This document shows positions 17,288 through 24,870 of a stretch of DNA of 64,000 nucleotides, piece by piece. The stretch's first letter is position 1, and each line of letters opens with the position of its first letter. The notes under the pieces are model-generated. The model did not search any database. It worked only from the letters and a program-made list of their open reading frames with translations, and was not told the DNA's origin. Source of the stretch: GAS368 sp965227745 (lineage in GTDB: Bacteria > Verrucomicrobiota > Verrucomicrobiia > Opitutales > Opitutaceae); assembly GCA_965227745.1 (NCBI GenBank), contig OZ245769.1, positions 1,364,001 through 1,428,000 on the forward strand. The letters are read 5' to 3'. The position numbers and the translations under genes are program-made.

Positions 17288-18817
17288 TCACAGCACCATA
17301 AACGAAAACGCCACGATGGCGGTCGGCACAAGGGCGCCGAGGAGGAGGCCCATGGGCGAGACGCCGCCGGGGAAATGGCGCTGCAAGATGGACTGACCGG
17401 CGGGATTGGGGGCGTTGGCGATGACCGTGAGGCCGCCGCCCGTGACCGCACCGGAGACGACGGCGAATTTGAGTTGCTCGCTGAAGCCCGGCACGAGGGT
17501 GGCGAGATAGGTGATGAGGGCGTTATCGTTGAAGGCGGTGAGGATCGTCGCACCCGCGAAGAGCGGGACGCGGCCGAGACGGCCCAGCACCGGCTCGATC
17601 CACCAAGCCTGCAGCCCGCCATGAATGACCAGCCCAGCGAGGAAGAAGCCGACGAGCATCGGGGTCTTTAGCTCGACCTTGCTCTGGTGGTGCGCGGTGG
17701 CCTGCGCAAAAGCCACGAAGAACAGGAAGCCGCCGATGAAGAGCACCGGGTAATGGGCCATCCACACCGTAAAGCCGAGAAACACGACGTGCATCGCGGT
17801 GACCCACGCGGGGACGGGCGGCTCCGGGGGAGCGGACGCGTCGAAGGGGGCGGGCTGGAGGGCTGACAGCTCTTTGCGGAAGGCAAACCAGTAAACCACG
17901 TTCGCGAGGACGATGCCGCTGATGGCGTGCCAGCCGAATTGCGTGAACATGTAGCTCATGTCCCATCCCCACGCTGCGGCGACCATGAGCACAGGAGGAG
18001 CGGCGAAGTGCGTGAGCGTGCCGCCGATGGAGATGTTGACGAAGAGGAGGCCCAGCGTCGCGTATTTGAGACGCAGGCTGGGATTGAGGACGTAGAACTG
18101 TTTGGCGAGCAGTAGCGCGGCGATGGTCATCGCCGCCGGCTCGGTGATGAAAGAGCCGAGGAGCGGGGCGACGGTAAGGATCGACCACCACCACGCCACC
18201 GGGCGGCCGCCGCCGAGGGAAGCCACAGCCTTCATGCACTGCTCGGCAAGCCGCAACACGGGGCGCGTGGAGGCGAGTGCCATGATTACGACAACGAACA
18301 TCGGCTCCGTGTAGTTGACGGTGTCGCCGATGTAGTGGATCGCGGTATCGAGGCCCTTGCTCGCGACGATCGCGATGCCAAGCACGATAGCCCAGATGCC
18401 GAAGATCGCTTCGACCTCGCCGAAGAAATGCAGGACTTGGCCCCAGAAACTCACCTCGTCGGGGATGCCGTCCTCGTCGCTGTCGGTGGAGTGGGCCTTG
18501 AGCTTGAGGCGCGCGCAGTGGCGCTCCTCGACGACGTGGGCCCAGTGGCGAATCTTCCCCGCGAAAAACGTGTGCAGCACCGCGAGCACGAAGATCGCAG
18601 TGGCGATGAGATTGAACGGCTCCGCGTGGACGCGGGCGGCGAGGGTGTCGTAGAGACCGGGGGTATCGGTGGTCGCGTAATCGGCGGTGGGGCGGGGAAA
18701 GGAAGGTAGAGAGGTAACTCTATCGGCACCGAAGGCGGTGGTCGCGGTGACGCAGACCGCGAACAGGTAGATCCCATCTTTGACTAGGCTCAACCGCCGG
18801 GAAATGCGAAATGCCAT
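17288..18817 (-). CDS. Putative Na+/H+ antiporter (NhaD/ArsB-like membrane protein)
   Basis: A 509-residue integral membrane protein with an N-terminal signal-like segment, a charged linker (residues about 95-130, including DSDEDGIPDE) and roughly ten transmembrane helices. Sequence blocks such as PLLGSFITEPAAMTIAALLL, NISIGGTLTHFAAPPVLMVA and FAGATILTAFNDNALITYLA match the putative Na+/H+ antiporter family (PF07399 type) within the ion-transporter superfamily. It is expected to exchange protons for cations in the inner membrane; ion specificity is not established. The linker resembles calcium-binding Asp-rich loops. The gene stands alone and converges with the Gfo/Idh/MocA gene. Confidence 0.85.
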   Translation of the reverse strand: MAFRISRRLSLVKDGIYLFAVCVTATTAFGADRVTSLPSFPRPTADYATTDTPGLYDTLAARVHAEPFNLIATAIFVLAVLHTFFAGKIRHWAHVVEERHCARLKLKAHSTDSDEDGIPDEVSFWGQVLHFFGEVEAIFGIWAIVLGIAIVASKGLDTAIHYIGDTVNYTEPMFVVVIMALASTRPVLRLAEQCMKAVASLGGGRPVAWWWSILTVAPLLGSFITEPAAMTIAALLLAKQFYVLNPSLRLKYATLGLLFVNISIGGTLTHFAAPPVLMVAAAWGWDMSYMFTQFGWHAISGIVLANVVYWFAFRKELSALQPAPFDASAPPEPPVPAWVTAMHVVFLGFTVWMAHYPVLFIGGFLFFVAFAQATAHHQSKVELKTPMLVGFFLAGLVIHGGLQAWWIEPVLGRLGRVPLFAGATILTAFNDNALITYLATLVPGFSEQLKFAVVSGAVTGGGLTVIANAPNPAGQSILQRHFPGGVSPMGLLLGALVPTAIVAFSFMVL

Positions 18818-18868
18818 TCAATCAGCTAGCCCTCCTCCATTTTCGAGGGCAAGCTTCGGTCGCAGCGT

Positions 18869-19159
18869 TTAGCGCAAGGCTTGGCGCGTCAGCTTAGGAT
18901 TCTGTCGGCAATCCAGTACTCGCCGTACTAGTACTCGGTCGGGCTCGAGCGTGTAGTAGATGGCGAAGGGAAACCGCTTCGAAAGCGCTCGATGATAGCC
19001 GAAAACCTTGCGGTGAATCCCGGCAAAGAGCATCAAGGAATCGATATCCGAGAAGAGTGAGTCCAAGAAGTAATCGCCAACTCCCTCACTCTGCCGCTCG
19101 TAAAACAGCCTGCCATTAGCGAGGTCTTCCCGCGCCGAAGGGAGAATCCAGATTCTCAT
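18869..19159 (-). CDS. RelE/ParE-type toxin
   Basis: A 96-residue basic protein of the RelE/ParE toxin superfamily. The N-terminus WILPSAREDLANGRLFYERQ and the segment KVFGYHRALSKRFPFAIYYT followed by RVLVRRVLDCRQNP are typical of chromosomal ParE-like proteins. Such toxins act on ribosome-bound mRNA (RelE) or gyrase (ParE); which applies here cannot be read off. It overlaps the upstream antitoxin gene by four bases (ATGA), the usual translational coupling of these modules, and lies downstream of the antiporter gene's start. Confidence 0.9.
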   Translation of the reverse strand: MRIWILPSAREDLANGRLFYERQSEGVGDYFLDSLFSDIDSLMLFAGIHRKVFGYHRALSKRFPFAIYYTLEPDRVLVRRVLDCRQNPKLTRQALR

Positions 19160-19374
19160 TCCGAACGCTGGCGGAGCTCTTTTTTAGCCGTCTCCCAATC
19201 GATGGGTTTCTCTTCGCCGACTTGAAAACGTTTTTCCGTTTCGCGAAGCATATCTTCGTGCCAAGCGGGAGACACCACGCCTTGTTCGTCACGGCTCAGG
19301 TCGTCCCAGAGCAATTCCATGGCCTCAAGCTTCTCCAATCTGGTCATGTTCCGAAGCGGAAGATCGAGGGCCAT
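19156..19374 (-). CDS. Addiction-module antitoxin (Unstab_antitox family)
   Basis: A 72-residue acidic protein matching the putative addiction module component family (PF09720 type): LEKLEAMELLWDDLSRDEQ, then SPAWHEDMLRETEKRF and a C-terminal DWETAKKELRQR. It precedes and overlaps the ParE-like toxin gene by four bases, so the pair is a type II toxin-antitoxin module in which this protein binds and neutralises the toxin. The start at 19374 is used; a start at 19347 (MTRLEKLEAM) would match the family core more tightly. Confidence 0.9.
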   Translation of the reverse strand: MALDLPLRNMTRLEKLEAMELLWDDLSRDEQGVVSPAWHEDMLRETEKRFQVGEEKPIDWETAKKELRQRSE

Positions 19375-19462
19375 GAACGAAAACTATCGGGACGATTTTC
19401 CTCCGCAAGCCGCCATTTCACTTCGGCGCTTAGGCCGCGCCGAAGCGAAACTCAGCTCCGAC

Positions 19463-20680
19463 TCAGAACGTGTGGATGAAGAGGCCCGAGCGGAGCTTGG
19501 GCTCGAACCAGGTGCTCTTCGGCGGCATGATTTGGCCGGCGTCGGAGATGTCCATGAGTTGGTCGAGGGTGACCGGGTAGAGGGAGAAGGCCACGCCGCC
19601 GTCGGCGTCGATGCGCTTCACGAGTTCGCCGGTGCCGCGGATGCCGCCGACGAAGTCGATGCGCTTGCTGGTGCGGACGTTTTCGATGCCGAGGACGGGA
19701 GCGAGGAATTTGTCCTGGAGGATGCTGACATCGAGGCGCGACACGGGGTCGGCGTTGGTGTCGGGCTTGATCTTGAGGCCGTACCATTTGCCAGCGAGGT
19801 ACATGCTCACGCTGCCGACGGCGCTGGGCGACGGGGCGGCGTTTTCCTCGACGGCACCGAAGACCGACTTGGCCTTGGCAAGGAGGTCCTCGGGCTTGAG
19901 GCCGTTGAGGTCGACGACGATGCGGTTGTACGGGAGAATCTTGAGCTCGCTCGCGGGGAAGAGCACGCAGAGGAACCAGTTGTAATCCTCGGTGCCGGTG
20001 TGCTGCGGATTCGCGGCGCGGCGCATGCGGGCGACGCGGGCGGCGCTAGCCGCGCGGTGGTGACCGTCGGCGATGTAGGTGACCGGGACCGCGCCAAAGG
20101 CCTTGATCCACTCCGCCCCGCCCTCGACGCGCCAGACGGTGTGCTGGATGCCATCGGGAGCGGTGAAATCGTGCGTGGGCTTTTCCTTCACCTTCGCATT
20201 CACGAGGGCGGTGACGCCGGGCTGGTCGCGGTAGGTGAGGAAGACCGGGCCGGTATTGGCGCTGAGGGTGTCGATGAGCTTCGTGCGGTCGTCCTCTTTG
20301 TCGGGGCGGGTCTTCTCGTGCTTCTTGATGAGCTCGGCGTCGTAGTCGTCGACGTGGCAGAGGGCCACGAGACCGCGCTGGCGGTGCGTGCCCATACGCT
20401 GCTCGTAGACGTAAATCGACGGACCGGACTCACGGCGGAGGGAGTCATTTTTCTCGAGGCCGAGGAGATTTTCACGGGCCTTGGCGTAGACCGCATCGCT
20501 GTAGGGATTGGTGTTGGCCGGGAGATCGATCTCGGCGCGGTCGACGTACATCAGGCTGCGGGGCTTGCCCGCAGCGAGCGCGGCGGCCTCGGCGGCATTG
20601 ACGACATCGTAGGGCACGCAGGCCACTTCGGGCGCGTGCGCGGGATTGGGGACGAGACCTTGAAAGGCGCGGATTCTCAT
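19463..20680 (-). CDS. DUF1015 family protein
   Basis: A 405-residue cytoplasmic protein of the DUF1015 family. Landmarks are the N-terminal MRIRAFQGLVPNP, VPYDVVNAAEA, the central YIADGHHRAASAARV (the conserved GHHR motif, reminiscent of ParB/sulfiredoxin-like proteins) and YNRIVVDLNGL. The function is unproven; the family has been compared with the ParB/Srx fold of the ADP-dependent serine kinase SerK, and it often occurs near serine biosynthesis genes in other bacteria, which is not the case here. The frame is open to 20962 but MRIRAF is the conserved family start. It is divergent from a small membrane protein gene. Confidence 0.9.
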   Translation of the reverse strand: MRIRAFQGLVPNPAHAPEVACVPYDVVNAAEAAALAAGKPRSLMYVDRAEIDLPANTNPYSDAVYAKARENLLGLEKNDSLRRESGPSIYVYEQRMGTHRQRGLVALCHVDDYDAELIKKHEKTRPDKEDDRTKLIDTLSANTGPVFLTYRDQPGVTALVNAKVKEKPTHDFTAPDGIQHTVWRVEGGAEWIKAFGAVPVTYIADGHHRAASAARVARMRRAANPQHTGTEDYNWFLCVLFPASELKILPYNRIVVDLNGLKPEDLLAKAKSVFGAVEENAAPSPSAVGSVSMYLAGKWYGLKIKPDTNADPVSRLDVSILQDKFLAPVLGIENVRTSKRIDFVGGIRGTGELVKRIDADGGVAFSLYPVTLDQLMDISDAGQIMPPKSTWFEPKLRSGLFIHTF

Positions 20681-20761
20681 GGGAATGGAGTTGGGTAAAT
20701 TGCCGGAGTGACGGGGTAAAGACACGGAAAAAGTGTGGCAGCAGATCACCGATGAACCTAA

Positions 20762-21169
20762 ATGGCGTTGAAGACAGCACTCGTTCCGATGCCAAAAACC
20801 CGCAATCCCCACAATCGGACTACGAAAAAGAAAATCGCAATGACAGCGGGATGGCTGCTGCTCAATGGACTGGGTTGGATTCTCTACTACAAAATCGACG
20901 CGTACATCGTATCGCCAAAGTGGGTGAGCGGACCGGAAGATGAATGGACCGGCATCGATCAATTCGCATTTTGGATGACGAGAAGCCTGCCGCTGATGTT
21001 GGGCTTCCTAGCGTGGAACGTTTTTACGCTATGGAGGCAAACGCAACGAGGTGATGCTTTGAGCCTGAAATTCGCGAGTGTGGCTGTGCTCGCAGTCTGG
21101 CTCGTCTTCCCTGGTTGCTGGGGTTACTCAGGTCATCTGGTTCGGTTACTGGCTAACATCGGACCATAA
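20762..21169 (+). CDS. Small hypothetical membrane protein
   Basis: A 135-residue protein with a basic N-terminus (PKTRNPHNRTTKKK) and three likely transmembrane segments (TAGWLLLNGLGWILYY, SLPLMLGFLAWNVFTLW, FASVAVLAVWLVFPGCW). I do not recognise a family. The gene is divergent from the DUF1015 gene with an 81-base gap. The ATG at 20789 (MPKTRN) is an alternative start. Base composition is lower in GC than the neighbours, which may point to recent acquisition. Confidence 0.6.
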   Translation: MALKTALVPMPKTRNPHNRTTKKKIAMTAGWLLLNGLGWILYYKIDAYIVSPKWVSGPEDEWTGIDQFAFWMTRSLPLMLGFLAWNVFTLWRQTQRGDALSLKFASVAVLAVWLVFPGCWGYSGHLVRLLANIGP

Positions 21170-21172
21170 AAA

Positions 21173-21196
21173 AAGCCCTCCGTGGCCGGAGGGCTT
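21173..21196 (-). terminator. Intrinsic terminator of the L31/L36 operon
   Basis: A perfect 10-base stem, AAGCCCTCCG (21173-21182) and CGGAGGGCTT (21187-21196), with a four-base loop. The A run before it supplies a U-tract on the minus strand. It lies 28 bases past the L31 stop codon. Confidence 0.9.
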
Positions 21197-21224
21197 AAAG
21201 GGAAACGAGGTTTTCGTCGGGCGC

Positions 21225-21479
21225 TTACTTCTTGGCGGCGCCGCGCTTGAACTTCGAGGTGAACTTCTCGACGCGACCGGCGGTGTCGACGAGGCGCTTC
21301 TCGCCGGTGTAGGCGGGATGCGAATCCATCGTGACGTCGCGGGCGACGACGAAGTACTCCACGCCGTCGATCTCCTCTTTACGAGCAGACTTCATGGTGG
21401 ACTTCGTGAGGAAACGCTTGCCGGTTCCGATATCGAGGAAGCAAACGTTGTTGAGAGTGGGATGGCCTTCGGCTTTCAT
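21225..21479 (-). CDS. rpmE2: 50S ribosomal protein L31 type B
   Basis: An 84-residue L31. It carries the type B core (SDSHPAYTG-like DSHPAYTGEKRLVDTAGRVEKF and DIGTGKRFLTKST) and lacks the CxxC zinc-binding cysteines of type A, having a single Cys near residue 13. Type B L31 can replace the zinc form in ribosomes under zinc limitation. It follows the type B L36 gene by 20 bases, the same pairing as ykgM-ykgO in E. coli. No Zur-like operator is obvious upstream. Confidence 0.95.
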   Translation of the reverse strand: MKAEGHPTLNNVCFLDIGTGKRFLTKSTMKSARKEEIDGVEYFVVARDVTMDSHPAYTGEKRLVDTAGRVEKFTSKFKRGAAKK

Positions 21480-21499
21480 CGTCGTGGTAGAGGGGTTAA

Positions 21500-21625
21500 T
21501 TAGCCTTGGCGCGCCTTGTAACGCGGCTCGACCTTGTTAATGACGTAGATCTTGCCCTTACGACGGACGACCTGGCAGGCAGGGTGACGCTTCTTGGCAG
21601 ATTTGATGGAAGAGACAACTTTCAT
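21500..21625 (-). CDS. rpmJ: 50S ribosomal protein L36 type B
   Basis: A 41-residue protein beginning MKVVSSIKSAKKRH and ending RYKARQG, the type B (YkgO-like) form of L36. The zinc-binding Cys/Cys/Cys/His set of the standard form is reduced to one Cys, so it should not need zinc. The start at 21625 is fixed by the conserved MKVVSS; the frame upstream is untranslated. It is followed by L31 type B and the two should be cotranscribed. Confidence 0.96.
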   Translation of the reverse strand: MKVVSSIKSAKKRHPACQVVRRKGKIYVINKVEPRYKARQG

Positions 21626-21716
21626 AAAAGGTCTGAAAACAGAGAGTACGTAACCCTCTGTCAACGGAATTGTTCGCAACGGCTGAGGCAAATTTTATTA
21701 GCTGCGGAAGTCACTG

Positions 21717-21947
21717 CTACCAAATGTCTCCACCCACGTCGCCGAGGTCAGAATCGGCAGGCAGATTGAGCGACTTTGCCCGCGCCTGGGAAGCGCTCCA
21801 TTCCTGGCTGATTTCATCCTTTGTGCGGACCCACTCTATCGGCAGCGGCTTTCCACAGCGTTCGCATTTGGGGTAGGAGCGCGTGAGCACACGAAAACCG
21901 CACGCCGGACAGACATATTTATCCCCGGGGAGACTGACGTCGCTCAT
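21717..21947 (-). CDS. Zinc-ribbon protein of unknown function
   Basis: A 76-residue protein with one zinc ribbon: YVCPACGFRVLTRSYPKCERCGKPLP, in which two CxxC pairs are separated by about 14 residues. The rest is acidic and ends GDVGGDIW. No specific family is recognised. It lies 35 bases downstream of the YqgE/AlgH gene on the same strand, so the two may form a transcription unit. The start at 21947 (MSDVSLPGDKY) is the first that begins just before the ribbon. Confidence 0.8.
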   Translation of the reverse strand: MSDVSLPGDKYVCPACGFRVLTRSYPKCERCGKPLPIEWVRTKDEISQEWSASQARAKSLNLPADSDLGDVGGDIW

Positions 21948-21982
21948 GGAAAGGCCGATTAAGGACGGCGGGCGAGGGAGGT

Positions 21983-22537
21983 TTAATTTTGCTCCGGATC
22001 CTCCGGTTCGTCGGCCATCAGGCGCCACTCGGCGCCTTCGCGGCCGAGGACCGTGCGCCAGAGGGTGTCGTCTTGGGCTTGGGTGAGGAGGTCTTCGGGG
22101 ACGTCGGCGACGACCCAGGTGTGGTGCTTCATCTCGTTTTCCAACTGGCCGGCGGACCATCCGGAGTAGCCGACGAAGCCGCGGACGTGCGCGCCTTCCT
22201 CGCTGAGAAATTGGATGGCCTTGTCGGGCTCGACGCCGAAGTGGAGGCGGAAGCCATCGTCGCGCGACTCCCAGGCGGCGAGGACGAGTTGCTCGGTCTG
22301 CACAGGGCCGCCCTTGAAGAGCGGGACGGCGGCGAGCGGGCCCAGCGCGAAATCGCCGCTGAACTCACCGAGGCGTTTGCCAAGCGGGCGGTTGAGCACC
22401 ACGCCCATCGCGCCCTCGGCATTGTGCACCGACATGAGAATCACACTGCGGCGAAAGTTCGGGTCGCGCAAGGTGGGATGCGCGAGCAGGAGCGTGCCGG
22501 CGTAGGTATCCTTGGTTTCTTTGCGGCGTTCGCGCAT
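21983..22537 (-). CDS. YqgE/AlgH family protein (DUF179)
   Basis: A 184-residue protein of the YqgE/AlgH family. Conserved segments are LLLAHPTLRDPNFRRSVILM, GAMGVVLNRPLG, PLFKGGPVQTEQLVLA and VRGFVGYSGWSAGQLENEM. The family is widespread and cytoplasmic, named for an effect on alginate synthesis in Pseudomonas, but its biochemical role is not settled. It is followed by a zinc-ribbon gene and preceded on the same strand by dCMP deaminase, with a hairpin at 22603-22620 between them. Confidence 0.95.
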   Translation of the reverse strand: MRERRKETKDTYAGTLLLAHPTLRDPNFRRSVILMSVHNAEGAMGVVLNRPLGKRLGEFSGDFALGPLAAVPLFKGGPVQTEQLVLAAWESRDDGFRLHFGVEPDKAIQFLSEEGAHVRGFVGYSGWSAGQLENEMKHHTWVVADVPEDLLTQAQDDTLWRTVLGREGAEWRLMADEPEDPEQN

Positions 22538-22602
22538 GAGAGAAAGAGAGTTAAACGAAAGAAATAGGACAGCAGCCCGGAGCGAAGTTTCCGCGAGGCT
22601 CG

Positions 22603-22620
22603 GCGCGGAGGTCTCCGCGC
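22603..22620. repeat. Short perfect palindrome between dCMP deaminase and AlgH genes
   Basis: An 8-base perfect stem, GCGCGGAG and CTCCGCGC, with a two-base loop, in the 102-base gap between two minus-strand genes. It lacks a U-tract, so it is not a clear intrinsic terminator; it may be a weak REP-like element. Confidence 0.4.
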
Positions 22621-22639
22621 GACCCCGGCAGCGGGAAAA

Positions 22640-23110
22640 TCAGAGTTTCAAGATAGTCACCTTGGCGTCGCCGAGCAACTGCGAGACGAGCGGATCATTG
22701 TTATAATCGAGCCGATAGCGCACCTCGGCGATGCCGGCGGCGGCGAGGATCTTGGCGCAATTGATGCACGGGAAATGCGTGACGTAGGCGACGCAGCCCT
22801 CCACGGAACTGCCACGACGGGCGGCATCGGCGACGGCGTTTTGCTCGGCATGGACGGTGGCCTGCTCGCGGCCCTCGCGGAGGTGGGAGACGTGCGGGGC
22901 GCTGGGGAGGTAGCCATTGTAGCCGGCGGCCACGAGGCGGTTTTTCCGCTCGCCACCGGTGACGATCACGCAGCCGACGTGGAGGCGTTCGCAATTGGAG
23001 CGCGTGGACATCAGCACGGCGGTCGCCATGAAATACTCGTCCCACGAGGGACGGTGCGAAAAACTCTCGGCGGCTTGGGCAATCAGATCGACAGGCGACA
23101 GCGTAGTCAT
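22640..23110 (-). CDS. Deoxycytidylate (dCMP) deaminase
   Basis: A 156-residue zinc-dependent deaminase of the ComEB/dCMP deaminase group, converting dCMP to dUMP for thymidylate synthesis. The zinc and catalytic motif HAEQNA (within TVHAEQNAVADAA) and PCINCAK (PCxxC) are both present, together with the N-terminal SWDEYFMATAVLMSTRSNC and VGCVIVTGGERKNRLVAAGYNG. The start at 23110 follows the conserved length; the open frame to 23674 is antisense to the methyltransferase gene. It is divergent from the polyketide operon, with a 60-base gap. Confidence 0.95.
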   Translation of the reverse strand: MTTLSPVDLIAQAAESFSHRPSWDEYFMATAVLMSTRSNCERLHVGCVIVTGGERKNRLVAAGYNGYLPSAPHVSHLREGREQATVHAEQNAVADAARRGSSVEGCVAYVTHFPCINCAKILAAAGIAEVRYRLDYNNDPLVSQLLGDAKVTILKL

Positions 23111-23170
23111 GCGGGAAACAACGCGTACTCTGGACAGCCCGCCGCGCGCGATCAACCTTCCTCTCGCCCC

Positions 23171-23815
23171 ATGCCACGGATGCTTCAACCCGAACTCCTC
23201 GACTCGCTGCCACACGATCACCCCGATGCGCTGCACAGTCGGCGCGATCTGCGGCTGATCAACCAGATCATGGGCAATCATCGCTGGTTCGCCCAAGTGC
23301 TGCCGCGGGTGCTGCGACCAGGCGAACCCGCGCTCGAACTCGGCGCGGGCCACGGTGAACTCGGTCGGCGACTGCACGCGCGCGGAGTGGCAGTGGACGG
23401 GCTCGATGTCGCGCCACGACCGAGCGAGTGGCCGGCGGACCGCGCATGGCACGTCCATGATCTGCGGACCTTTGCCCACTACGACCGCTATCCCGCCGTC
23501 ATCGCGAATTTGATTTTGCACCACTTCACCGATGCCGAGCTCGCGGAACTGGGCGCCCGACTGGGACGCACAGCGCGCATCATCGTGGCAAATGAGCCGC
23601 TGCGGAGTGCGAAGTCGCAGCGCTTCTTTTCGGCCCTGAGCCCACTCTTCGGCGCCAGCCACGTCACGCGGCACGATGCGCGCGTGAGTATCGAGGCGGG
23701 ATTCATCGGCGACGAACTCCCCCGGGCTCTCGGGCTCGATCCGGCGGTCTGGGAGTGGCGGTGCACCACGACTTTTCTCGGCGCTTATCGCCTGATCGCC
23801 ACCCGCCGCGCATGA
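23171..23815 (+). CDS. Class I SAM-dependent methyltransferase in a type III PKS operon
   Basis: A 214-residue protein with a class I methyltransferase fold: motif I ALELGAGHGELGRRL at about residue 55, an acidic loop LDVAP, and a later NLILHHFTDAELAELG typical of UbiE-like small-molecule methyltransferases. Its stop codon overlaps the start of the FAD oxidoreductase gene by four bases (ATGA), and a type III polyketide synthase follows, so it probably methylates the polyketide product. The start at 23171 (MPRMLQPE) is chosen because the upstream frame overlaps the divergent deaminase. Confidence 0.85.
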   Translation: MPRMLQPELLDSLPHDHPDALHSRRDLRLINQIMGNHRWFAQVLPRVLRPGEPALELGAGHGELGRRLHARGVAVDGLDVAPRPSEWPADRAWHVHDLRTFAHYDRYPAVIANLILHHFTDAELAELGARLGRTARIIVANEPLRSAKSQRFFSALSPLFGASHVTRHDARVSIEAGFIGDELPRALGLDPAVWEWRCTTTFLGAYRLIATRRA

Positions 23816-24864
23816 CGCTCCCCCGCCCTATCGAAGTGATCGGCGGCGGGCTCGCGGGGTTGTCGCTGGGCCTCGCGCTGCGCCGGGCGGGCGTGCCGGT
23901 GACGATCTTCGAGGCGGGAAGTTATCCCCGGCATCGCGTGTGCGGGGAATTCATCACCGGCCTCAGTCCCGATACGATCTCACGGCTCGGCCTCAGGGAA
24001 TTTTTAGGCGATGCGCTGCGCCATCGCGAAGTCGCGTGGTTTATCGCGACGGAAGACAGGGGCGTGGGCCCCGCGCGCATCCAGCGCCTCCCCTCGCCTG
24101 CCCTGGGCCTCAGTCGCCATGCCCTCGATGATCGGATCGCGACGGCCTTTGTCGCCGCCGGAGGCGAGCTGCGCACGGGAGTTAGAGTGGCGATGGACGA
24201 CGAAGCGGTCGAGGGGCGCGTGGTCGCGACAGGGCGGCGGCGGAGTCGCGGGCACGCGGGCTGGATGGGGCTGAAATTTCACGTGCTGGGATTAGACTTG
24301 GCGCGCGATTTGGAACTGCACCTCGGCGATGAGGCCTACGTGGGACTCTCGCGCGTGGAGGGCGGCGCGACGAATGTCTGCGGGCTCTTTCGCCGCCGCG
24401 AGCTCTGCGCGAAGGGCGCGGATTTACTGCTCGGTTATCTTCAAGCTGCGGGTCTGACGGCGCTCGCGGCGCGGCTGAGCGCGGCGAAGATCGAGGCAAA
24501 GAGTTTTTGCGCGGTCGCGGCGGTGGACTTTGACCGGACGGTGAGCGCGACGACAGACGAGGTGCTGAGAATTGGGGATGCGTCAGCGATGATCCCACCT
24601 TTCACGGGCAATGGCATGGCGATGGCGTTTCAGAGTGCGGAGGCGGCGCTCGATCCCCTGCTGGCGTATGCGCGCGGCGAAACCGATTGGGCGTTTGCGT
24701 GTCGGTGTATCCACCGCGCGCTGCGTCGTCGGTTTCGGCTGCGTCTCGCGTCGGCCCATCTCGTCCACCCCTTTTTGCTTCAACCCCGACGACAACGCGT
24801 GCTCGCCTCGCTCAATCGCACGCGCCTCCTGCCGCTCTCGCCGCTTTACGCCGCTCTTCATTGA
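23812..24864 (+). CDS. FAD-dependent oxidoreductase of the geranylgeranyl reductase type
   Basis: A 350-residue flavoprotein. The N-terminal dinucleotide loop IGGGLAGLSLGLALRRAG, the RHRVCGEF motif (residues about 40-47) and the later RIGDASAMIPPFTGNGMAMAF place it in the geranylgeranyl reductase / aromatic hydroxylase flavoprotein superfamily. It is translationally coupled to the preceding methyltransferase (4-base overlap) and lies six bases before the type III polyketide synthase gene. By analogy with srsABC of Streptomyces griseus (synthase, methyltransferase, flavoprotein hydroxylase) it may oxidise the resorcinol or pyrone product; that is inference. Confidence 0.85.
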   Translation: MTLPRPIEVIGGGLAGLSLGLALRRAGVPVTIFEAGSYPRHRVCGEFITGLSPDTISRLGLREFLGDALRHREVAWFIATEDRGVGPARIQRLPSPALGLSRHALDDRIATAFVAAGGELRTGVRVAMDDEAVEGRVVATGRRRSRGHAGWMGLKFHVLGLDLARDLELHLGDEAYVGLSRVEGGATNVCGLFRRRELCAKGADLLLGYLQAAGLTALAARLSAAKIEAKSFCAVAAVDFDRTVSATTDEVLRIGDASAMIPPFTGNGMAMAFQSAEAALDPLLAYARGETDWAFACRCIHRALRRRFRLRLASAHLVHPFLLQPRRQRVLASLNRTRLLPLSPLYAALH

Positions 24865-24870
24865 TCCTCC

